A DNA stretch of 64,000 nucleotides from Treponema sp. (GTDB taxonomy: Bacteria > Spirochaetota > Spirochaetia > Treponematales > Treponemataceae): NCBI GenBank assembly GCA_017940005.1, contig JAGAZO010000008.1, positions 1-64,000 of the forward strand, given 5' to 3'. How positions within the stretch are numbered: the stretch's first letter is position 1; every line of letters begins with the position of its first letter. Shown in pieces: positions 50,570 through 57,962 of this stretch. A program made the translations under genes and the position numbers. The notes under the pieces were generated by a model. It did not search any database. It was not told where the DNA came from and saw only the letters and a list, made by a program, of their open reading frames with translations.

Positions 50570-52462
50570 ATGCTTCAAAAAAACGGAGTTGTCCTGTACA
50601 AAAATCAATGCGCGCTTGTCATCGGTACTGACGGCGAAAAGTATGTGATTGCTCTGCGTGTTTTCTCTGGAAAAAAAACGCAGCGCGTCGAAGTGAAAGT
50701 GCGCGAAAAAGATGTTGTTGCCCTTCATCCTGGTCCTGCTGCAAATCTTGAGCCGCTGCTTGATTTTTCTGACAGTGCAATTCCGTTGCAGATTGCAGAA
50801 GTGCACGAGCTGCTCATTTCAGATGAGAGCACTGCACGCGCTCCTGTTGCGCTTTCAGAGCTTGCAGAGCTTATGCGCTCATCGTTCAAAGCAGAAGAAA
50901 GCTATGCGCTCTACAGTGCGTTATGCGCATGCGATGAGTTTGCGCTCGATGATGCCGCGTCAAAGACGGGAAAGATTGCGTTTGTCCCGCGCAGTGCAGA
51001 AGAGATGGCGGCGTTAAAGCAAAAAAAATATGAAAAGGAGCATGCGGTAGAACTTCGTGCCGCGTTCATCAAGCGGCTCAAGCAAAGAAAACTTGATTTG
51101 CCGCGTGACTCCTCGTACATGACGGAAGTCGAATCGCTTGCGCTCGGGCAGACGGAAAAATCAAAAGTGATGGCGGAGGCGGGCATTGCCCAAACGCCTG
51201 AAAAAGCGCACAAGCTTTTGCTCGACACGGGCATGTGGCGCATAACGCGCAATCCGTTTCCGACGCGCTACGGCTTTTCATTTGCCTCTGCAAAAGAAGG
51301 ATTGCCGCCGCCGCCTGACGAAGCGCGTCTTTCAGTGGAAACTGCCGCATATGCGATTGACAACGCATGGTCAGCAGACCCCGACGACGCTGTTTCGTGG
51401 GACGGAACATATCTGTGGATTCACATTGCAGACCCAGCTTCTGCTGTCATGCCTGAAAGCAGCATTGACAAAGCTGCACGAGCGCGAGGCACAACGCTCT
51501 ACCTTCCTGAAGGCGCGAGCAGAATGCTTGCAGAGACATCGCTTGCAGATTATGCACTCGGTTTAAATGAAAAAAGTCGCGCGCTTTCGTTCCGCATGCA
51601 GTTCGACGAAAAAGGCGCAATACGTGACTGCGCAGTCATCCCTACCATGGTGAATGTGAAGCGGCTTACGTACAAAGAGGCGGACGAAAAAAAAGAGAGC
51701 AGCGAGCTTGCACCGCTTTTTATGATTGCAAGGCGTAACGAAGCGCGCAGGAAAAATGCAGGAGCTGTTGCGGTAGATTTGCCAGAAGTGCACATCACTG
51801 TTGACGAAGCGACAAAAAAAGTTTCCATTGAGCGCGAAGTGCATTACGAGTCTGCAAGCATGGTGCGCGAAATGATGCTGCTTGCAGGAGAAGGCGCTGC
51901 GCATTTTGCTTTTAAGAACGGCATTCCGTTTCCGTATGTGAGTCAAGAAGCGCCTGATATTCCAAAAGACATTCCGACAGGGCTTGCAGGTGATTTTAAA
52001 TTGTTAAGATGCATGAGGAAGCGCAGTGTCGGCATTACGCCTGCGCCGCACGCTGCAATCGGTGCTGCGATGTACAGCCAGGTGACGAGCCCGCTTCGCC
52101 GCTATGGCGATTTGATTGCGCACGAGCAGCTTCGCGCGTTTTTGGCAAACCGTCCGCTCATCGACAAAGACGACATGCTCATGCGCATAAGCGAAGGAGA
52201 TGCCGCAGCAGGCGCGGCGCGGAAAGCTTCGCGCGAAAGCGAAACGCACTGGAAGCTCGTCTATCTTTTGCAAAATCCTGAGTGGAGCGGCGAGGCAGTA
52301 TGCGTTGACAAAAAAGACAGGCAGGTGCAGCTGTACATTCCGCAGCTCAACATGCAGTCGTTTATTGTTCCAAAGCAAGATGTGCAGTTCAACGACGTGC
52401 TCACTGTGCGCAGCGCGAATATAGACATACCGAATCAAAAAGTTGACTTTATCCCCGTGTGA
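50570..52462 (+). CDS. RNB-domain ribonuclease (RNase II/R superfamily)
   Basis: 630 residues. The RNB catalytic block is AYAIDNAWSADPDDAVSWDG (about residues 262-281), with the Asp cluster that binds Mg, followed by LWIHIADPA and SLADYALGLNEKSRALSF. Further on, SQVTSPLRRYGDLIAHEQL is the diagnostic arginine-rich end of the domain. The N-terminal region is short and not a clear CSD pair, and the C-terminal S1-like part is brief (QVQLYIPQLNMQSFIV). It is thus closer to the compact RNase II-like branch than to RNase R. It would degrade RNA 3'-5'. No ribosome binding site; the start is at ATG 50570 next to a -10 box. mnmA begins about 40 bases downstream with its own promoter. Confidence 0.9.
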   Translation: MLQKNGVVLYKNQCALVIGTDGEKYVIALRVFSGKKTQRVEVKVREKDVVALHPGPAANLEPLLDFSDSAIPLQIAEVHELLISDESTARAPVALSELAELMRSSFKAEESYALYSALCACDEFALDDAASKTGKIAFVPRSAEEMAALKQKKYEKEHAVELRAAFIKRLKQRKLDLPRDSSYMTEVESLALGQTEKSKVMAEAGIAQTPEKAHKLLLDTGMWRITRNPFPTRYGFSFASAKEGLPPPPDEARLSVETAAYAIDNAWSADPDDAVSWDGTYLWIHIADPASAVMPESSIDKAARARGTTLYLPEGASRMLAETSLADYALGLNEKSRALSFRMQFDEKGAIRDCAVIPTMVNVKRLTYKEADEKKESSELAPLFMIARRNEARRKNAGAVAVDLPEVHITVDEATKKVSIEREVHYESASMVREMMLLAGEGAAHFAFKNGIPFPYVSQEAPDIPKDIPTGLAGDFKLLRCMRKRSVGITPAPHAAIGAAMYSQVTSPLRRYGDLIAHEQLRAFLANRPLIDKDDMLMRISEGDAAAGAARKASRESETHWKLVYLLQNPEWSGEAVCVDKKDRQVQLYIPQLNMQSFIVPKQDVQFNDVLTVRSANIDIPNQKVDFIPV

Positions 52463-52463
52463 G

Positions 52464-52492
52464 TTGCACGAGTGCAGTTTTTCGGTTATAGT
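52464..52492 (+). promoter_or_regulatory. Promoter of mnmA giving a leaderless transcript
   Basis: TTGCAC (52464-52469), a 17-base spacer and TATAGT (52487-52492). The GTG start at 52500 is seven bases from the -10, so the mRNA should start at or next to it. Confidence 0.7.
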
Positions 52493-52499
52493 TACGCTT

Positions 52500-53669
52500 G
52501 TGAATTTTATCGAAGAACAATTGCCGCAAAAAGGCGACACTGTTGTCGTGGGACTTTCAGGAGGCGTCGATTCAACAGTGACTGCATTGCTCCTCAAGCA
52601 AAAAGGATGCCGCGTTGTCGGCGTGACGATGGCGCTGTGGAAAGGCGATTTGCCCGCTTTGCCAGATGGAAAAAAACTGCGCTCGTCGTGCTACGGTCCT
52701 GACGAAGTGGAAGATATTGCGGCATGCGAGCAGTTTTGCGCGGAGCATGGCATTGAATACCGCGTCATAGATGTGAAAGACGAATATCAAAAACTCGTGC
52801 TCGACTATTTTAAAGCGGAGTATCGCGCAGGTCGCACGCCAAACCCGTGTATACGGTGCAACAGTTTTATTAAATTTGGCGCGCTCCTTGACGGCGTGCA
52901 AAAGCAGGGCATAGCGTATGATTATTTTTGCACTGGTCATTACGCAAAAGTTGTGCGCCCGCTCGAAGGCTTGTGGCACACGGACAAAACGCCTGCAATG
53001 ATTGCGACTGCGCTCGACAGCACAAAAGACCAGACATATTTTTTATACCGCATACCGTCTGCGACGCTCGAAAAAGTGCGCTTTCCGCTTGCAGCGATTG
53101 CCAAAAAAGATGTGTTTGCGTTTGCACGCAAGCATAATCTTGCGTCAGCGTTGCGCGAAGAGAGCCAGGATTTTATTCCACCAGAATATTTTGACATGCT
53201 TTTTTCAGATAAAGCGTCTGTTCCTGGCGACATCATAGATTTAGACGGGCACGTGCTCGGCAGGCATCGCGGCATAGAGCACTACACAATCGGTCAGCGG
53301 CGCGGGCTTGGCGTGTCGTCATCACGTCCGCTCTATGTTCATTCAATTGACGCAAAAAACAATCTTGTGGTGCTTGCAGCAGAAAGCGAGCTGCACTCAT
53401 CCGCGCTCGTTGCAGATGACTTTGTGTGGCCGGGCGGCGTTGCGCCTGACGAGCCGTTCGACGCGTTTGTCAAAATTCGCCTTGCGTCAAAGCCGATAAA
53501 GGCACGCGTTGAACGGTACGACGCCGCGCACGAATCGTCGTTGTGCGGGCATGCGTATCTTGTAACGTTTGCAGAGCGCGTGCACGCAGTTGCGCCCGGT
53601 CAGTCGGCAGTGCTGTATCGCGACGGCGTCATCGCGGGCGGCGGCATCATACATCACGCTGTTGCATAA
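52500..53669 (+). CDS. mnmA: tRNA-specific 2-thiouridylase MnmA
   Basis: 389 residues. It thiolates U34 of tRNAs for Lys, Glu and Gln. The PP-loop is VGLSGGVDST (residues 17-26), the substrate block is GRTPNPCIRCN with Cys117 and Cys120, and DYFCTGHYAKV and TKDQTYFLYRI follow. The third conserved cysteine (in the SQDxCF block of most MnmA) is not present: the block reads EESQDFIPPEYF. GTG 52500 is the only start near the -10 at 52487, and the protein then begins NFIEEQL; an upstream ATG frame to 52443 overlaps the RNB gene. In E. coli, Cys102 and Cys199 (with Cys105 in cluster models) are catalytic, so the mechanism here may differ. Confidence 0.93.
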   Translation: MNFIEEQLPQKGDTVVVGLSGGVDSTVTALLLKQKGCRVVGVTMALWKGDLPALPDGKKLRSSCYGPDEVEDIAACEQFCAEHGIEYRVIDVKDEYQKLVLDYFKAEYRAGRTPNPCIRCNSFIKFGALLDGVQKQGIAYDYFCTGHYAKVVRPLEGLWHTDKTPAMIATALDSTKDQTYFLYRIPSATLEKVRFPLAAIAKKDVFAFARKHNLASALREESQDFIPPEYFDMLFSDKASVPGDIIDLDGHVLGRHRGIEHYTIGQRRGLGVSSSRPLYVHSIDAKNNLVVLAAESELHSSALVADDFVWPGGVAPDEPFDAFVKIRLASKPIKARVERYDAAHESSLCGHAYLVTFAERVHAVAPGQSAVLYRDGVIAGGGIIHHAVA

Positions 53670-53684
53670 AACCTCTATTACCTA

Positions 53685-53713
53685 TTGACAAACTGGGCAA
53701 TATGTAGTACAGT
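53685..53713 (+). promoter_or_regulatory. Promoter of metQ
   Basis: TTGACA (53685-53690), a 17-base spacer and a weaker TACAGT (53708-53713). It leaves a leader of about 170 bases. Confidence 0.5.
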
Positions 53714-53743
53714 TGCGCTGTATTAATCACATTATAGGCAGCA

Positions 53744-53809
53744 TGATAAAAAGTATTTTCGGATGCTTTTTATCAGTGCAGTTTGCACATGCGTTGCATT
53801 CACAAACTG
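53744..53809 (+). promoter_or_regulatory. Structured metQ leader: two consecutive hairpins
   Basis: TGATAAAAAG (53744-53753) pairs with CTTTTTATCA (53766-53775), extendable by two pairs. Immediately after, CAGTTTG pairs with CAAACTG across 53779-53809. There is no match I can defend to a SAM riboswitch or T-box. A regulatory RNA is possible; the second hairpin is also a dispersed repeat element. Confidence 0.4.
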
Positions 53810-53888
53810 TGAGCCCGTGTACGCTCAAAGCGATGTTGCCAGAGCTATGCACGGCGACTACCGACGTGATTTATAAGGAGTGGTAAAC

Positions 53889-54689
53889 ATGAAAAACGTT
53901 ATCAAATTTGCAATTATTGCAAGTGCAGCACTTATGCTGTTTGGCGGTTGCTCAAAAAAGGACGCAGAAAAGACGCTCACTGTTGCGGCAACACCTGAAC
54001 CACACGCAGCCATTCTCAATCTGCTTGTTGACAACCTTGCGGAAAAAGGAATTGCGCTTAAAGTGCAAGAATTTACTGACTACGTTGTGCCAAATGAAGC
54101 TGTGGAGTCGCAGCAAGTTGATGCAAATTATTTCCAGCATCTTCCATACATGGAATCGTTTAATAGCGAGCATGGTTTTCATCTGGTAAGCGTTGCGGGA
54201 ATCCACATTGAACCGCTTGCGCTGTATTCACACAAAGTAAAGAATGTCGAGGAGCTTACAGATGGTGCAACAATCGCTATTCCGAACGATCCGACAAATG
54301 AAGGGCGCGCGCTCTTGCTCTTGCAGTCTGGCGGTTTTATCAAAATTGATAGTGCAGCAGGATTAACGGCAGTTCCTTCGGACATCATCGAAAACAAGAA
54401 AAATTTTAAATTCAGAGAGATTGAAGCAGCATCATTGCCGCGCGTACTCGACGATGTGGATGCTGCCGTTATTAATGGGAATTACGCTATCCCCGCAGGG
54501 CTTGCTGCGTCAAAAGATGGGTTACTCGTTGAAGGTGCTGATTCTCCGTATGTGAATGTGCTCTGTGTCAAAGATGGCATGCAAAATGATGAACGCATTC
54601 AAGCGCTTGTGGAAGCACTTACAAGCCAAGAGGTAAAAGATTATATCATAGAACAGTATCCGAATGGCGAAGTGGTTGCAGTATTTTAA
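53889..54689 (+). CDS. metQ: MetQ/NlpA-family methionine-binding lipoprotein (Tp32-like)
   Basis: 266 residues. The lipobox LFGGC lipidates Cys21. Mature hallmarks: LTVAATPEPHAAIL, VVPNEAVESQQVDANYFQHLPYM, IAIPNDPTNEGRALLLLQ and AAVINGNYAIPAGL, which line the ligand pocket of the MetQ family. It should deliver methionine or a related ligand to a MetNI transporter, but no metN or metI is adjacent. It resembles the T. pallidum Tp32 lipoprotein. ATG 53889 follows AAGGAG; GTG 53880 overlaps that site. Its stop is three bases from the stop of the M23-like gene on the opposite strand. Confidence 0.93.
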   Translation: MKNVIKFAIIASAALMLFGGCSKKDAEKTLTVAATPEPHAAILNLLVDNLAEKGIALKVQEFTDYVVPNEAVESQQVDANYFQHLPYMESFNSEHGFHLVSVAGIHIEPLALYSHKVKNVEELTDGATIAIPNDPTNEGRALLLLQSGGFIKIDSAAGLTAVPSDIIENKKNFKFREIEAASLPRVLDDVDAAVINGNYAIPAGLAASKDGLLVEGADSPYVNVLCVKDGMQNDERIQALVEALTSQEVKDYIIEQYPNGEVVAVF

Positions 54690-54692
54690 TAA

Positions 54693-55556
54693 TTAATAAA
54701 TGGTAAGCGAGTACGCTGTTGAGGTTTCTGCTCCGAGAATGTCTGTAAGTGTCATGCCGAGTGTATTTCTGCCCGGTGTGAGCGTTATTTCGCCAAGCAG
54801 GTGAAGGCCTTGTTCGGGGTAGAGTACTTCTTTTGAGTAGTTTTTGCGTCCAACAGCGTAGAGTTTTGTTCCATTCTGAATGAGCTGGTCGTATGCAATT
54901 TCGTCTACGATTACTCCGTTTATAGAAACGCGGGTTTTGTATGGCATTGCTACCTCTTGCCGTCTGCGATATACACGATATATGCCGGCAGGGAGTCTGC
55001 GTTGCGCGAGCAGCTCATATTTTGTGCCGCTGGTGTTTTCTAGCGTAATTCCGGTAAGCGTGAGCGCAAGTTCTGTTCCGACACGCGGCAACAGTATGCG
55101 TGGATTTATCGCGTTGCCGTTCGCCATGTCGATTGTCTGGAATTCGAGGCTTGAATGCCCCTGCTGCCAGCCTGCATTTCCACTTGTGCCGAGAATCATG
55201 CCCTTTGTTGCTGTTGTCTGTGTGTACAGCGATTCGTTGAGCGTTTCTTTATCGATGTTGCCGTAGACAGTAAGCAAGCTGTTTTCATGCGCAATGATAA
55301 CAGCATTGCCGAGCGTTGATGGAAAAAAACACGAGTCATCATCGTATTCGTTGATGATAGAAATGATATATCCGTCATCGGCAGCTTTTATGTCTGACGT
55401 GTCGGCAAATATGAGGGACGTGCTTACTGTTTCTCCGCGCAGTTGTCCGAAGTAGGAAAAGAAAATGTCTGATATGATTGCTTCTTGTGGCCAGTCGAAT
55501 GCAAATAGCGGAATAATGGCTACAGTGAGCAAGAGCGGAATAATTCTTTTTATCAT
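54693..55556 (-). CDS. Exported protein with degenerate M23/LytM fold
   Basis: 287 residues. ATG 55556 follows GGAGGAG; the signal peptide is KRIIPLLLTVAIIPLFAFDW. Residues 60-150 follow the M23 (LytM) pattern: GNAVIIAHENSLLTVYGNI, KGMILGTSGNAGWQQG and HSSLEFQTID. In active M23 endopeptidases the corresponding places read HGNGLVTRYAHLS and GPHLHFEV. Here the YAHL histidine and the second histidine of the HLH motif are lost, so zinc binding should fail. The C-terminal half is beta-rich with an EVLYPEQGLHLLGEITLTPG stretch. It may bind peptidoglycan or regulate another hydrolase. It is transcribed 22 bases behind the beta-propeller gene. Confidence 0.8.
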   Translation of the reverse strand: MIKRIIPLLLTVAIIPLFAFDWPQEAIISDIFFSYFGQLRGETVSTSLIFADTSDIKAADDGYIISIINEYDDDSCFFPSTLGNAVIIAHENSLLTVYGNIDKETLNESLYTQTTATKGMILGTSGNAGWQQGHSSLEFQTIDMANGNAINPRILLPRVGTELALTLTGITLENTSGTKYELLAQRRLPAGIYRVYRRRQEVAMPYKTRVSINGVIVDEIAYDQLIQNGTKLYAVGRKNYSKEVLYPEQGLHLLGEITLTPGRNTLGMTLTDILGAETSTAYSLTIY

Positions 55557-55578
55557 ACGGCTCCTCCTTATCAATTTA

Positions 55579-56640
55579 TTAATTTTTTGAAATTACAATT
55601 CGCGAGATAGTTGTATCTTTTCCTACAAAAAGATTTTTACCGTCAGTACGGATAAACGCTGTTCGTGCTTCAAATGAAAACGAGCCGATTATTGTGCTGA
55701 ATTTCTCGATTGCGTATACCGTATACGTTGCCTGCTCCTTTGTGAGCACAAACACATAATCATCAGATTCTTGCAACAGAATAGCTTGTCCATTGAGTGC
55801 AAGCTGCGAATGTTTCCCCGATAACGTGTCAACAATGCCAAGCCCGCCGTCAAAGTTGTACCAAACAGTGCTGTCGTCTTTGCTGAACTGCACAAGGCGT
55901 TGGCGAGGATTATTTGCTGCAATAAATTGGTGAAGTATGATTTTTGACTGCGCGCTGTCTTTTTTTAGTAGAACAAAGCGCTGACTGTTTTGTCCTGATA
56001 CAGTTGCAATCATTGTGCCGTCTGAAGAAATTGCTGCGCCGAGTATGACAGGATAATCGCTGCCACCTGGTGCAAATTCCTGCGTTATGTTTCCGTCGGG
56101 CGAAAATGTGCGGACTATGCCGTCTGCAAAACCGACAGCACATCCGCCCGATGATGAGTTGAACGCAGTTATGGGTACAGCACCTGTAAATTGCCATTTG
56201 CGCGAGCCATCGGGATTGCATTGAATAAACGATGCACCGCCTGGTAAAAAAACGAAAATGCGATCATCATCAAAAAAAGGGAATCCACTTTCATGTATAG
56301 TGCCTGCTTTTGTGCCGTCCGCATTGAAAAAATCAAACGAGGTGCTGTTTGCAGAGAACGACGCGTAATAATGCTGCGATATTGCAGCTTTGAACGGGAA
56401 CGCGATGATAGAAAGTAGTTTGCCGTCGTCAGTAAAATATCCGATTGTCTGCCCGAGCCGAAAATAGAGCTTGCTTTGTTCATTCGAGGCGGGCATAATT
56501 GTCTGTGCATTTGTTTCAAGTTTCCATTGCGGGGAAAACTGATACTCGTTTCCGAGCGGGCGAGCAGCGAGCAGCAAATACAATATGCAGAAAAGTATGC
56601 TTAAAAAAAATGCAATTGCAATACTTTTTTTTCGCTTCAT
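55579..56640 (-). CDS. Membrane-anchored beta-propeller-like protein
   Basis: 353 residues. A single N-terminal helix (IAIAFFLSILFCILYLLLAA) anchors the protein with its bulk outside. The rest is a run of short strands with turns like DDGKLL, ADGTKAG, PDGSRKW, SPDGNITQ and SSDGTMIA, spaced about 40 residues, which fits a PQQ/WD40-type propeller with six or seven blades. No catalytic motif is seen; such proteins often are assembly or scaffold factors in the envelope. ATG 56640 has no ribosome binding site and lies ten bases from a TATAGT. It heads the operon with the M23-like gene. Confidence 0.8.
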   Translation of the reverse strand: MKRKKSIAIAFFLSILFCILYLLLAARPLGNEYQFSPQWKLETNAQTIMPASNEQSKLYFRLGQTIGYFTDDGKLLSIIAFPFKAAISQHYYASFSANSTSFDFFNADGTKAGTIHESGFPFFDDDRIFVFLPGGASFIQCNPDGSRKWQFTGAVPITAFNSSSGGCAVGFADGIVRTFSPDGNITQEFAPGGSDYPVILGAAISSDGTMIATVSGQNSQRFVLLKKDSAQSKIILHQFIAANNPRQRLVQFSKDDSTVWYNFDGGLGIVDTLSGKHSQLALNGQAILLQESDDYVFVLTKEQATYTVYAIEKFSTIIGSFSFEARTAFIRTDGKNLFVGKDTTISRIVISKN

Positions 56641-56647
56641 AATGGTG

Positions 56648-56679
56648 TATACTATAACATAGGAGGTTCTTTATGGCAA
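56648..56679. promoter_or_regulatory. Overlapping divergent promoters of the propeller gene and cdd
   Basis: Minus strand: TTGCCA (56679-56674, inside the start of cdd), a 17-base spacer and TATAGT (56656-56651), ten bases before the ATG at 56640. Plus strand: TATACT (56648-56653), overlapping it. The two start codons are only 32 bases apart, so the two promoters probably exclude each other. Confidence 0.6.
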
Positions 56680-57092
56680 TAACAGATGAGCAGATACAGT
56701 CGTTGTTTGACCAGGCTCTTGAAGTTGCAAAAAATGCATATATACCGTATTCGCATTTTCCTGTTGGGGCGGCATTGCTGCTGGAAGACGGCAAAGTGAT
56801 TACGGGTGCGAATGTTGAAAATCGTTCGTTTGGATTGACAAACTGCGCAGAACGGAGCGCAATGTTTGCAGCAGCATCGCAAGGGTACCGTACATTCAAA
56901 GCTGTTGCAATTGCAACACCTAAATCAGATTATCCTGTGGGGCCGTGCGGAGCGTGTCGTCAAGTGCTTTCTGAATTTGCACCGGCAGAAACACCTGTCA
57001 TATTCGGTCCCTCGTGGGAAAACAGCGTTAAGACTACGCTTGGCATGTTGTATCCATACGACAGCCTTCACGAGCTCGCGTCTGAACAGTAA
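56673..57092 (+). CDS. cdd: Cytidine deaminase
   Basis: 139 residues, the size of the small tetrameric form. Zinc and catalytic residues: NCAERSAMFAA (Cys, Glu) and PVGPCGACRQVL (two Cys), preceded by HFPVGAALL. It deaminates cytidine and deoxycytidine in pyrimidine salvage. ATG 56673 follows AGGAGG at seven bases. It shares a very short divergent promoter region with the propeller gene. Confidence 0.96.
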   Translation: MAITDEQIQSLFDQALEVAKNAYIPYSHFPVGAALLLEDGKVITGANVENRSFGLTNCAERSAMFAAASQGYRTFKAVAIATPKSDYPVGPCGACRQVLSEFAPAETPVIFGPSWENSVKTTLGMLYPYDSLHELASEQ

Positions 57093-57126
57093 CGGCATGT
57101 TTCTCGTGTGTTTTGTTTGAAAACAT

Positions 57127-57155
57127 TGACAATTTCTAGTAAATAATGCAAGATA
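57127..57155 (+). promoter_or_regulatory. Promoter of the HTH-EIIA gene
   Basis: TTGACA (57127-57132), a 17-base spacer and a weak CAAGAT (57150-57155), eight bases before ATG 57164. Confidence 0.4.
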
Positions 57156-57163
57156 CTACGCAT

Positions 57164-57811
57164 ATGGAAGACGCAATTCTGACGATTGACGAGGTTGCAG
57201 ACTATCTGCGCGTTTCAGACAGAACAGTGTATGACTGGGCACAGCGCGGCGAAATTCCTGCGGGAAAAATCGGCACAGTATGGCGGTTTAAAAAATCTGA
57301 AATTGAAAAATGGGTAAATATGCGTCTTGCTGCTTCTGCAAATGAAACGGGCGATATGGTTGTCCAGATAAAAAATATTCTTGCACCTGCCCGAGTCATT
57401 TTTATTTCGCAGACATCAAAACGCGATGCGCTCTTTGAGCTTGCAGAAGCGCTTGCAGCGGCACCACAGGTAAAAAATGCAGGCGAGCTCATTTCAGAAA
57501 TTTGGAAACGAGAGGAGCTCATGTCAACGGCAATTGGGCGCGGCATTGCAATTCCTCATGTGCGTATTGCATCTGTCACCGATTTAGTGATGGCTGTTGG
57601 CGTGTGCAAAATGCCGATTGCTGACTTCTCGGCAATTGACGATGTGCCAGTCAATCTGCTTTTTATGATTGCAGCAGCATACAATCAGCATTCGTATTAT
57701 CTCAAAACGCTCTCGCACTTGAGTTCAAAATTTAAGAAAAAAGAATTGCGCGATTCGCTCGTCGCCGCGGAGACGACGCAGCGTGTATATGAATTATTAA
57801 TAGAAGCATAG
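57164..57811 (+). CDS. HTH (excisionase/BldC type) fused to PtsN-like EIIA
   Basis: 215 residues. Residues 1-55 form a helix-turn-helix of the excisionase/BldC type: ILTIDEVADYLRVSDRTVYD and then GKIGTVWRFKKSEIEKWV. Residues 70-215 are a fructose/nitrogen-type PTS EIIA; the phosphorylatable histidine is in RGIAIPHVR (about residue 128). PTS EIIA domains report sugar or nitrogen status through phosphorylation, so the fusion suggests a DNA-binding protein whose activity is set by phosphotransfer. I chose ATG 57164; ATG 57146 adds six residues and overlaps the -10. No other PTS gene is near. Confidence 0.9.
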   Translation: MEDAILTIDEVADYLRVSDRTVYDWAQRGEIPAGKIGTVWRFKKSEIEKWVNMRLAASANETGDMVVQIKNILAPARVIFISQTSKRDALFELAEALAAAPQVKNAGELISEIWKREELMSTAIGRGIAIPHVRIASVTDLVMAVGVCKMPIADFSAIDDVPVNLLFMIAAAYNQHSYYLKTLSHLSSKFKKKELRDSLVAAETTQRVYELLIEA

Positions 57812-57962
57812 GGCGCACCTGCCGAACGGCAGGCCGCGCTTTCCGCACTTCGCCGTCAACGCGGCTCATCCCTCGCTCCGCTCGGGACTATCGGTGCTCC
57901 AATCGCTTGCGCTCCGTTGTTGTGTGGGGACTAACGTTTGCACATTGTGCTATAGCGCAACA
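57812..57962. repeat. Repeat-bearing spacer with a CCTGCCG-CGGCAGG hairpin
   Basis: CCTGCCG-AA-CGGCAGG (about 57819-57834) is nearly the same hairpin as in copy A (833-848). CTCGCTCCGCTCGGGACTA follows. No gene is seen. Confidence 0.45.

Noticed and set aside
53744-53809. SAM riboswitch or T-box upstream of metQ
   Set aside because: None of the conserved cores of these classes could be found; only two plain hairpins are visible.
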